Shown: positions 43,711 through 52,619 of the stretch, in pieces
Position numbering within the stretch: position 1 is the stretch's first letter
How the letters are laid out: each line of letters begins with the position of its first letter
Assembly (NCBI GenBank): GCA_040285825.1
Contig: JAUPSS010000003.1
Location: 1,426,001 to 1,490,000 of the forward strand
Origin: Eukaryota sp. TZLM1-RC
Taxonomy: Eukaryota > Metamonada: BaSk clade
Direction of reading: 5' to 3'
Length of the DNA stretch: 64,000 nucleotides
Made by a program: the position numbers and the translations under genes
The notes under the pieces: generated by a model
The model's database searches: none
What the model saw: the letters and a program-made list of their open reading frames with translations, nothing else
What the model was told of the DNA's origin: nothing

Positions 43711-44317
43711 CAATGTTAGAATTCCGAACTTTCGCAACCCTTCCAAACGTTCGGCCGAACTAGTTTTTGTTCATTTACACGTGTCAACACAGTTTTGTTT
43801 AAAGATGTTTTCCCAAATCCCTCTTTCAACTACTACAATAGATTTCATTGTTTAAAAATCTGTATTCATACATAAATCCCCTTCTTTACATCAATTTTCT
43901 TCAATGCCAAGGCACCCTGTTTACAAACTTCTGGACAACGTTAATTACGATAAAGTGTCCAAATATATTACTTCACAGTGCTGCTACTGCTGCAGTAAAA
44001 TGCTAAAAGGTTCAGCCCGTCGCTTTTCCTCCCATTTCATTAAGAAGTATAGAGCTGAATATGCCTTATGTACTCAATTATCCACCATTTATGTCAAGGA
44101 TATAAACACTGTCCTAGGTTAATGACCTAGATTTAGATGTTGTAGAACTTTCTGAATAAAAGTTTACTTTGTTGGTTGATAGTGAGTATAATAGTATAGG
44201 GAAGGAGAAGATAAACAGCGTTTTGATATTAATGAATCAAAACGAGATGCCGAACTAACCGAACGTAGCAGTAGGTGCCGAACGTACGGCCGAACTAGTT
44301 CAGTAATTCTAACATTG
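43711..44317. mobile_element. hAT-1: 607-bp hAT element with TIRs and 8-bp target duplication
   Basis: The ends are perfect 13-bp inverted repeats, CAATGTTAGAATT at 43711-43723 and its complement at 44305-44317. They start with CAATG, fitting the hAT YARNG rule. The flanking 8-mers GTCAACAT at 43703-43710 and 44318-44325 are identical, the 8-bp duplication expected of hAT transposases. Subterminal copies of CCGAAC/GTTCGG cluster near both ends (43724-43760; 44250-44300). It is too short to encode a transposase and contains one ORF with a BED-like finger. Confidence 0.88.
43904..44122 (+). CDS. Small BED-finger-like ORF inside hAT-1
   Basis: A 72-codon ORF from ATG 43904. The block SQCCYCCSKMLKGSARRFSS then HFIKK resembles the BED zinc finger of hAT transposases (CxxC, a GxAxR turn, then H), although the final His/Cys ligand is unclear. 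There is no catalytic or dimerisation domain. It is either a transposase N-terminal fragment left in a non-autonomous element or a short DNA-binding protein. Confidence 0.4.
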   Translation: MPRHPVYKLLDNVNYDKVSKYITSQCCYCCSKMLKGSARRFSSHFIKKYRAEYALCTQLSTIYVKDINTVLG

Positions 44318-44927
44318 GTCAACATGGCTCCCTTGCAGAGATGGATTTTGACCAATTTCTTATTAATGTAGTCTGATAGTGATTGTTTTTAAACACGATT
44401 TTTCTCCATAGCTCAGATTAATCATTAGTCTGTTGCAATTATCATGGCAGTGTGGGTTGATAACAAGTTTTATAATGGAAAATAAATAGTTCCTACAGCT
44501 GCGTTTTATAAAGTGTTTTGGAAGAACTAGTGAGACACAAAAGCGTCTGAAGCAAGTCTGAAGACGTCCACGCTGCGTCTGTGTAACACTCCTTATTTCA
44601 TTGTTTGTTTGGTTTGGTTTGGTTTTGCAAAAGAGAGGAGCCTAACCATTCACACCCCTCATCAGGTGTCAGAAGGCAATAAATGGGAATATATTTCCGG
44701 TTTCAAAATGCCAAGAAATAAATAAAAATAAAATTTGATTTTATTTTTATTTTTATTTCCATTCAGGAAACAATATTTTATTTAAAAAACTAAAGATCAA
44801 AAATAGAGTAGTCGACAACACAATCATCCTGATCATCTTTTTCCTGGCGAAAAGCGACCTGAAAACGATAAGAAAATGAAAATTTTATTTATTCCTTCCG
44901 ATACCTGTCCCTAACATATCTTTCTCA
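44318..44927. other. Intergenic, AT-rich palindrome, no gene seen
   Basis: Spacer between hAT-1 and the MVD gene. It holds AGACGC-type repeats near 44540-44580 and a long AT hairpin at about 44707-44760. The MVD promoter must lie in the last part. Confidence 0.4.
44707..44760. repeat. Near-perfect AT-rich inverted repeat
   Basis: GAAATAAATAAAAATAAAAT is followed after a few bases by ATTTTATTTTTATTTTTATT and TCC. This gives a roughly 20-bp stem that could extrude as a hairpin, about 170 bases upstream of the MVD start. The function is unknown. Confidence 0.6.
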
Positions 44928-45977
44928 ATGTCACAATGCAGAGCCCCTCCTAATATAGCTCTCATCAAATATTGGGGCAAGTCTGATGACTTGATAAATG
45001 CACCTCACAATGACTCTCTTTCACTTACTCTTGATACTAATGTTCTTTGTTCAACATGTATGGTGCAACCATCTTCCACTGATGAAGACCTTTTTTATCT
45101 CAACGACCAACCATCTCCTATTTCATCTCGATTAAGTCGCCAATTATTACACATCCGCCAAAAAACCGGTAATTCTCAGTCTTTACTGATTAAATCAAGT
45201 AATAACTTTCCTACTGCTGCAGGTCTTGCTTCTTCTGCATCTGGATACGCTGCTATGGCTGGAGCTTTGACCCACTTTCTCTGTCCCTCCCTTGATCCAG
45301 ATCACTGTAGTATTCTGGCAAGATTAGGTTCAGGTTCAGCAAGTAGGTCCATCCACGGAGGACTTGTCCGTTGGTCGTCATCTCATCCTTTCTCTGCTCT
45401 TCAAGTACTTCCTGCCGAACAACTTGAGTCTCTTAGGGTGTTGGTATTAGTGTTTTCCGGTGAGGAAAAGGAAATCGGTAGTTCACAGGGAATGAAGATT
45501 ACGGCTGAAACATGTGCAAGTTTCAAAACAAGAAAGGAAAGAGCTCATAATAGATTGGAGAAAATGATTGATTCTTTCAAAAGTCAAAATTGGGCAAGTG
45601 TTTTTGAACTAACTATGAATGATTCTGATGATTTACATCAAATGTGCAGGGATTCAACGCCGTCAATCAATTACCTAAGCTCATCTTCAATTAAATTAAT
45701 TAATTCAGTTCAAAGAATTAATTCACTGTTTAATACCATTTGTGGCTATACTTTTGATGCTGGGCCAAATGGTTTTGTTATATTTCACAAGGAAAATATT
45801 AATGTAGTAGTTGATGAAATTTCAAAGGATTTTCCTGATTTAAATTCTTATTACCATTTAATCAATGACTATGAGGCTAAGAGTTCTGTTACTGAGACAG
45901 AGCACACTGAAATTATAAATGTTTATTACAGCAGTATTGGAGATGGATTGACATGTAATCACTACCAGACTAAGTAA
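44928..45977 (+). CDS. MVD: Diphosphomevalonate decarboxylase
   Basis: A 349-residue ORF starting MSQCRAPPNIALIKYWGK, the standard GHMP-kinase-fold start of the enzyme. The phosphate-binding loop SNNFPTAAGLASSASGYAAM lies near residue 90, GSGSASRSIHGGLVRW near 135, and the active-site block GYTFDAGPNGFVIF with the catalytic Asp near 275. It converts mevalonate 5-diphosphate plus ATP to isopentenyl diphosphate, so a mevalonate pathway is expected in this organism. It is somewhat shorter than animal or fungal forms (about 400 residues), mainly at the C-terminus, but all key motifs are present. The stop is 23 bases from the convergent NMT stop. Confidence 0.96.
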   Translation: MSQCRAPPNIALIKYWGKSDDLINAPHNDSLSLTLDTNVLCSTCMVQPSSTDEDLFYLNDQPSPISSRLSRQLLHIRQKTGNSQSLLIKSSNNFPTAAGLASSASGYAAMAGALTHFLCPSLDPDHCSILARLGSGSASRSIHGGLVRWSSSHPFSALQVLPAEQLESLRVLVLVFSGEEKEIGSSQGMKITAETCASFKTRKERAHNRLEKMIDSFKSQNWASVFELTMNDSDDLHQMCRDSTPSINYLSSSSIKLINSVQRINSLFNTICGYTFDAGPNGFVIFHKENINVVVDEISKDFPDLNSYYHLINDYEAKSSVTETEHTEIINVYYSSIGDGLTCNHYQTK

Positions 45978-46000
45978 AATTGGTAAATTACTATCTTTAT

Positions 46001-47143
46001 TTAAAACAAAACAATTCCAACTTTTTTACTTTCAATTGGATTTAAATTCCAATTGAATAAATAAAAATTTAAGTTACCATCACCAGGTCCAAATTTGCAA
46101 TCTTTAATAAACAAATCATTGTCCATTATGGTTAGACAATTAACAACATCAATATTATTTACCTTTGCATAATTAATCACTGAGTTGACCATATCTTTTA
46201 AAGGAATTGAGTTACAAGCATAATAAAACAAATAGGCAGCATTTAAAGTTCCTTGATTTCCCTGCAACACACGTGATGGAAGGTGATAGTAGCTCATAAA
46301 GTCAGAGACTTCTCCATTCTCAGTCAAAAATACAAAAGAGTCAACTATACTCTTTCTGGGAACGAAGAAATGACGAACTTCTTCCTTAGAAAAGACCGGC
46401 GCCACCTCATATTTACTCAATTGCTGGTTAAGCAAATCAGAAACAATGTCCACGTCATCTTCAGTCATGGGTCTCATTCTTATTCCTTTTGGTACAACAA
46501 CAGTACCATAGAGTTTGGAATAGGTAGAGATCTTATCATCAGGAAGTGAGAGAAAATCAGTCTCAACCAGTTTCTTAATGTTGAGAGGTCTGTGGTAGTA
46601 CTGAGCGACTGAGTAGGGAGTTGGAATCCTAATTCCTGCAGTATAGGCAGCAAAATAAATCCCTTCTAGGTTAACCCTTCTCGTAATTTCCCTGATGAGA
46701 ACTGGGGCTAAACGTTTGGTTCTTAAAGAGGTATGAACGCACAAAAAATTAATGTCAACAATATCAACTTCTTCCTTCTTGATTTTCATGTGTTGAGGTG
46801 TTGCTGCGATGAACGCTAGGAGAGTACCAGTGGACGACCGGATAGCCAAGTGCCACTGAGAAAGATAGCCAGGAACTGTTAAAGCCCACATGAGGAATTC
46901 AGCAGAGTAGTTGAAACGAAATAAGCTGTCACTATCTTCTACGTAGTGGTTTGAAAGTAGTGTGTATAATTCAGTAAGATCGTTGGTATTAGTGACGTCT
47001 AAGGTTACCCAAGAGAAGTTGGGAGGAAGTGGTAGAGGTGTTTTAGACACTTCTTTGGGTATTTTAATAGGTCCTTCCTCTTCAGCTGAAGATACTTCTT
47101 GACGTACAGGTTGAGTGTTCCAAAACTTATGTGTAGAACTCAT
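46001..47143 (-). CDS. NMT: Glycylpeptide N-tetradecanoyltransferase (N-myristoyltransferase)
   Basis: A 380-residue ORF. HKFWNTQPV at the start and LPLPPNFSWVTLDVTNTNDL are NMT signatures, followed by LYTLLSNHYVEDSDSLFRFN, YSAEFLMWAL, EVDIVDINFLCVHTSLRTKR then LAPVLIREITRRVNLEGI (myristoyl-CoA binding), and TYSKLYGTVVVPKGIRMR. The extreme C-terminus KKVGIVLF matches the family pattern in which the C-terminal carboxylate is catalytic. It attaches myristate to N-terminal Gly of proteins such as Arf GTPases. The ATG is 10 bases from the end of Fanzor relic F2. Confidence 0.97.
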   Translation of the reverse strand: MSSTHKFWNTQPVRQEVSSAEEEGPIKIPKEVSKTPLPLPPNFSWVTLDVTNTNDLTELYTLLSNHYVEDSDSLFRFNYSAEFLMWALTVPGYLSQWHLAIRSSTGTLLAFIAATPQHMKIKKEEVDIVDINFLCVHTSLRTKRLAPVLIREITRRVNLEGIYFAAYTAGIRIPTPYSVAQYYHRPLNIKKLVETDFLSLPDDKISTYSKLYGTVVVPKGIRMRPMTEDDVDIVSDLLNQQLSKYEVAPVFSKEEVRHFFVPRKSIVDSFVFLTENGEVSDFMSYYHLPSRVLQGNQGTLNAAYLFYYACNSIPLKDMVNSVINYAKVNNIDVVNCLTIMDNDLFIKDCKFGPGDGNLNFYLFNWNLNPIESKKVGIVLF

Positions 47144-48970
47144 TATTACAGATATTGTCTATAACAATGAAATAAGTGTCCTTTTTACACCAATGTAGAG
47201 GGTTTGAGTTTTTGAGTTTTTGAGAAGTGGAAGATTTTCTCCTTAATACCTTTTTCTTTCAACCTTCATCAACCGTGGCTCTCTGTAGGTATACTAGTCT
47301 ATCTCTACCCTTTACATGTGCTTCCATCACTGTCAACATATTCAGCGAAGCATTTCGATCTCTATTCCCCAAACTTTTGCATGATTTACTCATGGTAAGC
47401 CCGTGACGAAAAGACATCTCATACCTGTTTCATGGTCTAGGTTTTCTGCACCATCGGAATGTTTCAACTGTTTTCTCCGCTTTCTTGCAGTTGAAACAAC
47501 AGCAACTGGTTCGAAACTCATCAATTAAAGAGACCTTATAACCAGCCTTTTTAAATAGAATTCTCAAACCTTTTCCTTTGGTAGGTTCTTTGAAATTCAT
47601 GTGTTTTCGTTGTTCCCAGTCTTTGATTCCAATAACTACTTGGCTGATCGCTAATTTCTGATTTGAATCTTTGAATCCGTTTGTGCCTCAGCCTTTGTAC
47701 CATTTGTCTCACCCCATTGTCTCAGTTTTCTGAATATTTCTAGATGATAAATTTCACTAATGATGTCATTTATATAATTGTTTTCCTGACTATACTGCAT
47801 AAATCTCTCAAATCTGCATCTTTTGAGGTTGAACTGGGATAAAGTTGCTTCCCATTCTGCTATAGATTCAGTTTTTTGTTCATTATTTCTCAAATTGAAT
47901 GAGTAGTCAATTTCATGGGGAATATTGATTTCTTGAGGTACTTCACCTCTTAATAAACTAATTGTTCGTTCAGTCATTTGATTAATTATACTGCTGCTTA
48001 AAGCCATCCTTTGCTGTTGCTCTTCAGGCGGTTCATAATTGGATAGATCAATTACTCTACTAGTAGAGTTACTTGTTGTGATAAGAGTGTCATTCCGTAT
48101 GCTGTCTCTTATTCTTTTGAATTTGGAACTTTTGGGCTCAAATCTTCGTTGATTTTTGAATCTACCTGAAATTAACATATTATCTGTCTTTGATGTGTTT
48201 TGAATGTTTCATTCCAGTAGCCAAATTGGCAGAAAAATAGAGTAGATCAGATTATAGCAGCAGCAAGGAATATATCTTGAAATTCAGAAGGATTAATCCT
48301 GGGGTCGTCAGGATATTTTTCTTTAACTTTCAATTCTTTTGCAGTTACCTTGTATTTTTTCAAGTCAATTCTAAATTGAATGAATGATGCTGTAATCCAT
48401 CAGTCTCGATGCTAGACATGATTTTCGGAACTTTCTGAATAAAGTTTCGTGTTTTTAATCCTGTCCATTTTCAAAATGGTGTCCCATAAAACCAAATCAG
48501 CAACTTGATTATTAGTTTGGTATGAGGACTTTTGACAGAAAATGTCCTTGTATTCGGCAAAGAACAAGTCCAATAAACTTGTCTTGTCAATTCTGATATA
48601 GGAGGGAATACAACAATTCTTCAAAGGCAGAGCATGAAAGAGTTTGCTCTCCTTTTTTTCTAAATAATTATTAATATACAACATTGCTCTCAAGTACAAA
48701 TTTGTTCTTAACAGAAAATCAATCTTTGAATATTTTTGCCTTTTAGAATCACTGGGAATTAAAAGAGGGATTCGGTCATTAATGAAAAGCGAAGGAATTG
48801 ACGAGACTTCTTTTCTTATTGTAGATGTTTCACCATCATTATCTCTACATCCTTCTAGAAGGAGAGATTCAACTTTGTTGATAAATGATGAAAAGTTCTT
48901 CTTATCTTGCTTTTTCAAAACGTTTTTGTTTCTCCTAACATTATAGAAAATAACAACAAACCGATCCATG

Positions 48971-49684
48971 CAGGGATAGTAAAAAATATATTGTATTGCA
49001 ATATTTGCGCAATATATTTATTGTAAAGGTTGGCGTATTGCAATAGTATTGCAATATATTGCAATTATATTGCAGAAGATGGACTGTCTCATAATCAGAG
49101 ATCAGCTGTTGTCCAACTTCTGAAGACCGATGTTGGGGCATCAGACTCCCAATCTCCCGCTTCTCCTCTTTCTGCAAAACTTGCAGAAGTTTCGTCGTCT
49201 TCAACGCTTAATTCCTCTCGTTATATCGATCTGACTTTCATTCCACCTACTTCTAATGAAATTGAACGTCTCTTCAGTCGAGCAAAACTTACTGTTGGCT
49301 GTTTGAGATTCAGGTTATCTCCCTTTTCTCTCGAGAAGCAACTTTTTCTCCTCTATAACAAAACTCACTGGTCAGAAAACACAATCAAACTTATCATGTT
49401 GTCACATCCTTGTGCAACAGTCAGTCAGGGAGCACGTGAAGCTGATGAGGACTTTGATTAGTGGTTTTTTGCTCATTCAATAAAAAGATATCTTCATGAA
49501 TTTCTGTCTATATGTACCAAACTGGAGTTGTTGTTTATGGGTGGATATTGCAATATATTGCAATATATTTATTGCACACCGATGCAATATTGGATATTTA
49601 TTGCAATAAAAATATAGTAGCAATATATTTATTGCATCTACCAAAAATATCAATATTATTGCAATATATTTTTTCCAATCCTTG
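48971..49684. mobile_element. hAT-2: 714-bp hAT element nested in Fanzor F2
   Basis: The ends are imperfect inverted repeats, CAGGGATAGTAAAAAATATA left and CAAGGATTGGAAAAAATATA right (minus strand), both fitting YARNG. Identical 8-mers GATCCATG flank it at 48963-48970 and 49685-49692. Both subterminal zones are packed with the palindrome ATATTGCAATAT and variants. The interior encodes only the C-terminal part of a hAT transposase. The insertion interrupts an open frame of F2. Confidence 0.92.
49075..49461 (+). pseudogene. hAT transposase C-terminal dimerisation domain fragment
   Basis: The frame ends at TAG 49461. After a Ser/Ala-rich stretch (SPASPLSAKLAEVSSSSTLN) comes YIDLTFIPPTSNEIERLFSR then AKLTVGCLRFRLSPFSLEKQ and LFLLYNKTHW. 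The PTSN.ERLFS and LSP..LE..LFL..N...W blocks define the hATC domain. The BED finger and RNase H-like catalytic core are absent, so the element is non-autonomous. Confidence 0.85.
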
Positions 49685-50040
49685 GATCCATGTAATCAAA
49701 GTAATGCTCTTCGATGTTATTTTTGAAATTGAAATTCACAATAAGTTTGTCAATTGCGTAATACAGAAAAATTACTGATTTCTTTTTGATAAAAGTTTTG
49801 GAACAAGTTTGTCTTTCAAGTGTTGGTGATAGAATTCCAACAATGGCGCACAACGAGGTTTTTGTAAAGCTGTTTTTTCTTTGGGTTAAGGGAACTTTCC
49901 TCCTCACTTTGAAACGTGATCACAAGAATAGTGTTACGAAACAATTGCGTTTCAATATTGGTAATATTTCATCAGCGTTTAAGTCAAGAAGATTAACTTT
50001 TATTAAACTAACACACTTGACAAACTTAAATCATCACTAA

Positions 50041-50999
50041 TGGGACGAAATTCATTGAACCAAAATTTCCTCTACAATATCTTGATCTGCTTGCTGTCTA
50101 GCTAAAGCTTCTCTAATTCGATTGAAAAACCGAGGTAATTTATTAATAAGGGCAAATTGAATTCGAGAGCGCCATAAAAAGATATCAAATCTTTTCATTG
50201 TTTTTTCTTGAACCATTTTTTGGAAATTAATCAAAAAAGTTCCTGCTTCTACTGATAGTCTTCCATTTATCGAAAATGGAAAAGCAATATAAACAAGTGG
50301 TCTATTCCTATCAGCATTAGCTTCTTCGATATCTTTGTCATATTTTCTATGTCTTTTCAGCTTTAAATTCAAGAGCGCTTACAGAATTAAGTTTTCTTTG
50401 AACCAAAGTGTCATTTGCAACATTACAGGAGACAAAGTCAACAATAGCTTCAGAATTATCAATCCAATCACAGTATACATCACCTCTATCATCAGAACCA
50501 AAATTATTCAATGACAGTGTTTCCTTCAGCAAAGGTTCTTTGATACACGAGCTGCTTGCAGTTCGTGCCATATTGAAAACAATGTCTCTAACAGCATCAT
50601 GTAATGAAGAAGGAAAGGTCATCAATTTAGAACAATTCAAAGCATGACGTAAAGTGAGCTGTGGTGAATTCGAACAAATACATTTTCCTTTAATAAAAAT
50701 TGATTAATGGGAATATTCAAATATAATCTCATTTTTGTTACAAACGCTTCATTATTAGCACATAATCCAAATCTTCGTGGTACAATGGTTACAAAAAGTG
50801 AAGAATCTGATGACTGATTTTCACAAACACCATTTTCCAATAACAATGAGTGAAGATCTTGATTTAAAACAGCTGAGCTGCATATATTATTATAAAGATC
50901 ATTTTCATACATTCCAGTCAATCGTTTCTGTAATGTACAAAAAGATGCAAATAATAACCACAAATGAATTCTAAACCAACAATAGAAATTTCCTGACAC
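50041..50999 (-). mobile_element. LINE family A copy 3, 3' fragment
   Basis: Minus frames 50999-50637, 50640-50347 and 50372-50052 match LINE-A copy 2 block for block: LQKRLTGMYENDLYNNICSS, LHDAVRDIVFNMARTASSSC, IKEPLLKETLSLNNF, DDRGDVYCDWIDNSEAIVDF and VSCNVANDTLVQ, ending IVEEILVQ. It is 5'-truncated after the RT, with two frameshifts. It separates Fanzor F2 from the protease-polymerase relic. Confidence 0.8.
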
Positions 51000-52570
51000 C
51001 TAATTACTGCCTCATCGATCACGTCAATCATTTTGGGATCTCTGATGAAATTTTTTAAGATGCCTTTCTAACCATCATAAGGTTTATGTTTAACAGTTTC
51101 CATGAAAAGGTCATTGTTAAAGAAATTAAATAATTTCATGGTTAAATCTGTATTATCTCAAACAATAAACTGCAACTGCAGTTCTTCTTCGGGATAAGAA
51201 AAAGTCTGAGAAGGAGTCATCTTCATGAACCTTCCAATACTTGCAATATACTGAGGATCAATGTCAATTTTACTTTCCCCTAATGATATTTGATATTTCA
51301 GAAACTGTTTTTAATTTACGTGGTTGATAATAATTTGTGTAATTACTACAAGTATCAACAACAAATCGACCAGTAATTCAAGGGTCCAAGTGTTTGTGAT
51401 TCAATTCAATTAAATTTGAGTTATAGTGTTGAACCCATTCACTATCGTCGATTTCACCTTCAAAAAGACCTCATTTTCAAAACGTGTCATAGTATGTGGT
51501 ATGTTAACTTTGACGATACTGAAACCAGATATTATATGAGGATTATAAGTTTCTAATAATTTTTTAAATGAAGTTAACAATTCTGTTTCAGAGGAATGAT
51601 GATATAAAGTGATATTTTTTTCATCAACTTTGCAACAATGTTCATTTATGCTTGTTGACTGTTCTACAAGATCACAAAAACAAAGATTTAACTCAATCTG
51701 TTCTCGAGTAAAAATATGAGAAACAGAATTTTCAACAATCTTGTAGAATGACAGTAAAAGATGAAATGTTCTCTTGCAGAAATGAGAATTATTTTATCCT
51801 CATCACTGACCTTTTTACCCAACACCAAACTTTAAATATCAAAACAAAAAATTCTGAGAGTAAATTGTGTTTTGACATTTGATGGGGTCACTAAAGGGTT
51901 TTTGTATCGAGTCAGCGGATTCTCATTGAAAAGTGTTTTTACACGTTTCAAAAGTGTGCTCAATACATCAGCTCGCCTTTTTCTGATGGTTTTTTGTACA
52001 AAGGAGCATTTCTGTGTCTTAAATGAGTTTCGTTTATTGTCAACACAGCTATAAAAACATCTTTTGTCTTGATTGACAAAAAAAATAATTTGAGCTGAAT
52101 CAATTGAATTGAACTGATTTGACAAAAATAAATTGATCATCTCTTTTGCAAACAATATGGTGAATATTTCACAATTATGCAAATTAGATTGAAAAAATTC
52201 AGATAAATTCTGACTGATATTGATTCCAAGTTTTTCAAAAACGATTGAATTAATTTTTGAATGTTGTTCTTCACTATGACCAAGACTATCAAAAACAAAA
52301 ACTTTTGCTGTACTGCATTTGATCTAGAATGCAACAAGTACCCAATGATGACCATTAGTAAATTGTTCGTCAACAGATGCAATCAAATTTGATTGACGAA
52401 ATGCATCATTATAGGGTAAAAGAATCAAAGTGTTTTCTTCGAATCAAAGTTTCTTCTGAACTCATTCAGAAGATATTGTTGTGGTGTAAGCAATATTGAA
52501 TAGAGGGTTTTTGAGTGCAAAATCAATTATTTTCAACAAAATTACTATAAAATTTGTAAATAATCTCGAA
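51000..52570 (-). pseudogene. Relic joining a Ulp1/C48-like cysteine protease to a family-B DNA polymerase
   Basis: Read on the minus strand. From 52440 the frame gives LILLPYNDAFRQSNLIASVD, then GHHWVLVAF (His-Trp of the C48 fold), one TAG, VFVFDSLGH (Asp position) and FFQSNLHNCEIFTILFAKEM (Gln and catalytic-type Cys). In the same frame, about 100 residues later, comes TQFTLRIFCFDI followed by a stop where the Exo I Glu is expected. Then, across frameshifts, come ETELLTSFKKLLETYNPHII and SGFSIVKVNIPHT (Exo II-like), GRFVVDTCSNYTNYYQPRKL, and FIV.DNTDLTMKLFNFF (Exo III-like). The palm with YGDTDS is not seen. The gene order suggests a Polinton/Maverick-like or large-virus-like source. It is clearly broken and cut at 50999 by LINE-A. 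Confidence 0.6.
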
Positions 52571-52619
52571 AAAATACAATTACTCATTTGTTAAATTGTA
52601 AACATTTTATTACTGATTT

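Larger units (their letters stand above)
47153..50000 (-). pseudogene. Fanzor/TnpB-like nuclease relic F2, split by hAT-2
   Basis: It runs on the minus strand from about 50000 to 47153. N-terminal pieces (IDKLIVNFNFKNNIEEHYFD) lie above hAT-2 and continue in frame below it (MDRFVVIFYNVRRNKNVLKK; 48969-48412). SSIETDG near 48400 precedes the RuvC-I site near 48255, where an 8-bp deletion removes the DPGK codons present in F1. The linker (48178-47651; ALSSSIINQMTERTISLL) and the zinc-ribbon/RuvC-III end (SLIDEFRTSCCCFNCKKAEK; GNRDRNASLNM) follow as in F1. The last 1.1 kb is almost identical to F1. Stops and frameshifts make it a relic. The 5' end is cut by LINE-A copy 3. Confidence 0.82.

Noticed and set aside
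44815-44890. Minus-strand stretch reading AFRQEKDDQDDCVVDYSIFD before a TAG, preceded by a TTTTCAG acceptor-like site
   Set aside because: It looks like a last exon. Every upstream join I tried into the region overlapping MVD gave an in-frame stop, and no start or homology was found.
48985-49680. Simple AT microsatellite explanation for the ATATTGCAATAT clusters
   Set aside because: The clusters lie just inside matched inverted ends with identical 8-bp flanks and surround a hATC domain, so subterminal transposase-binding repeats explain them better.
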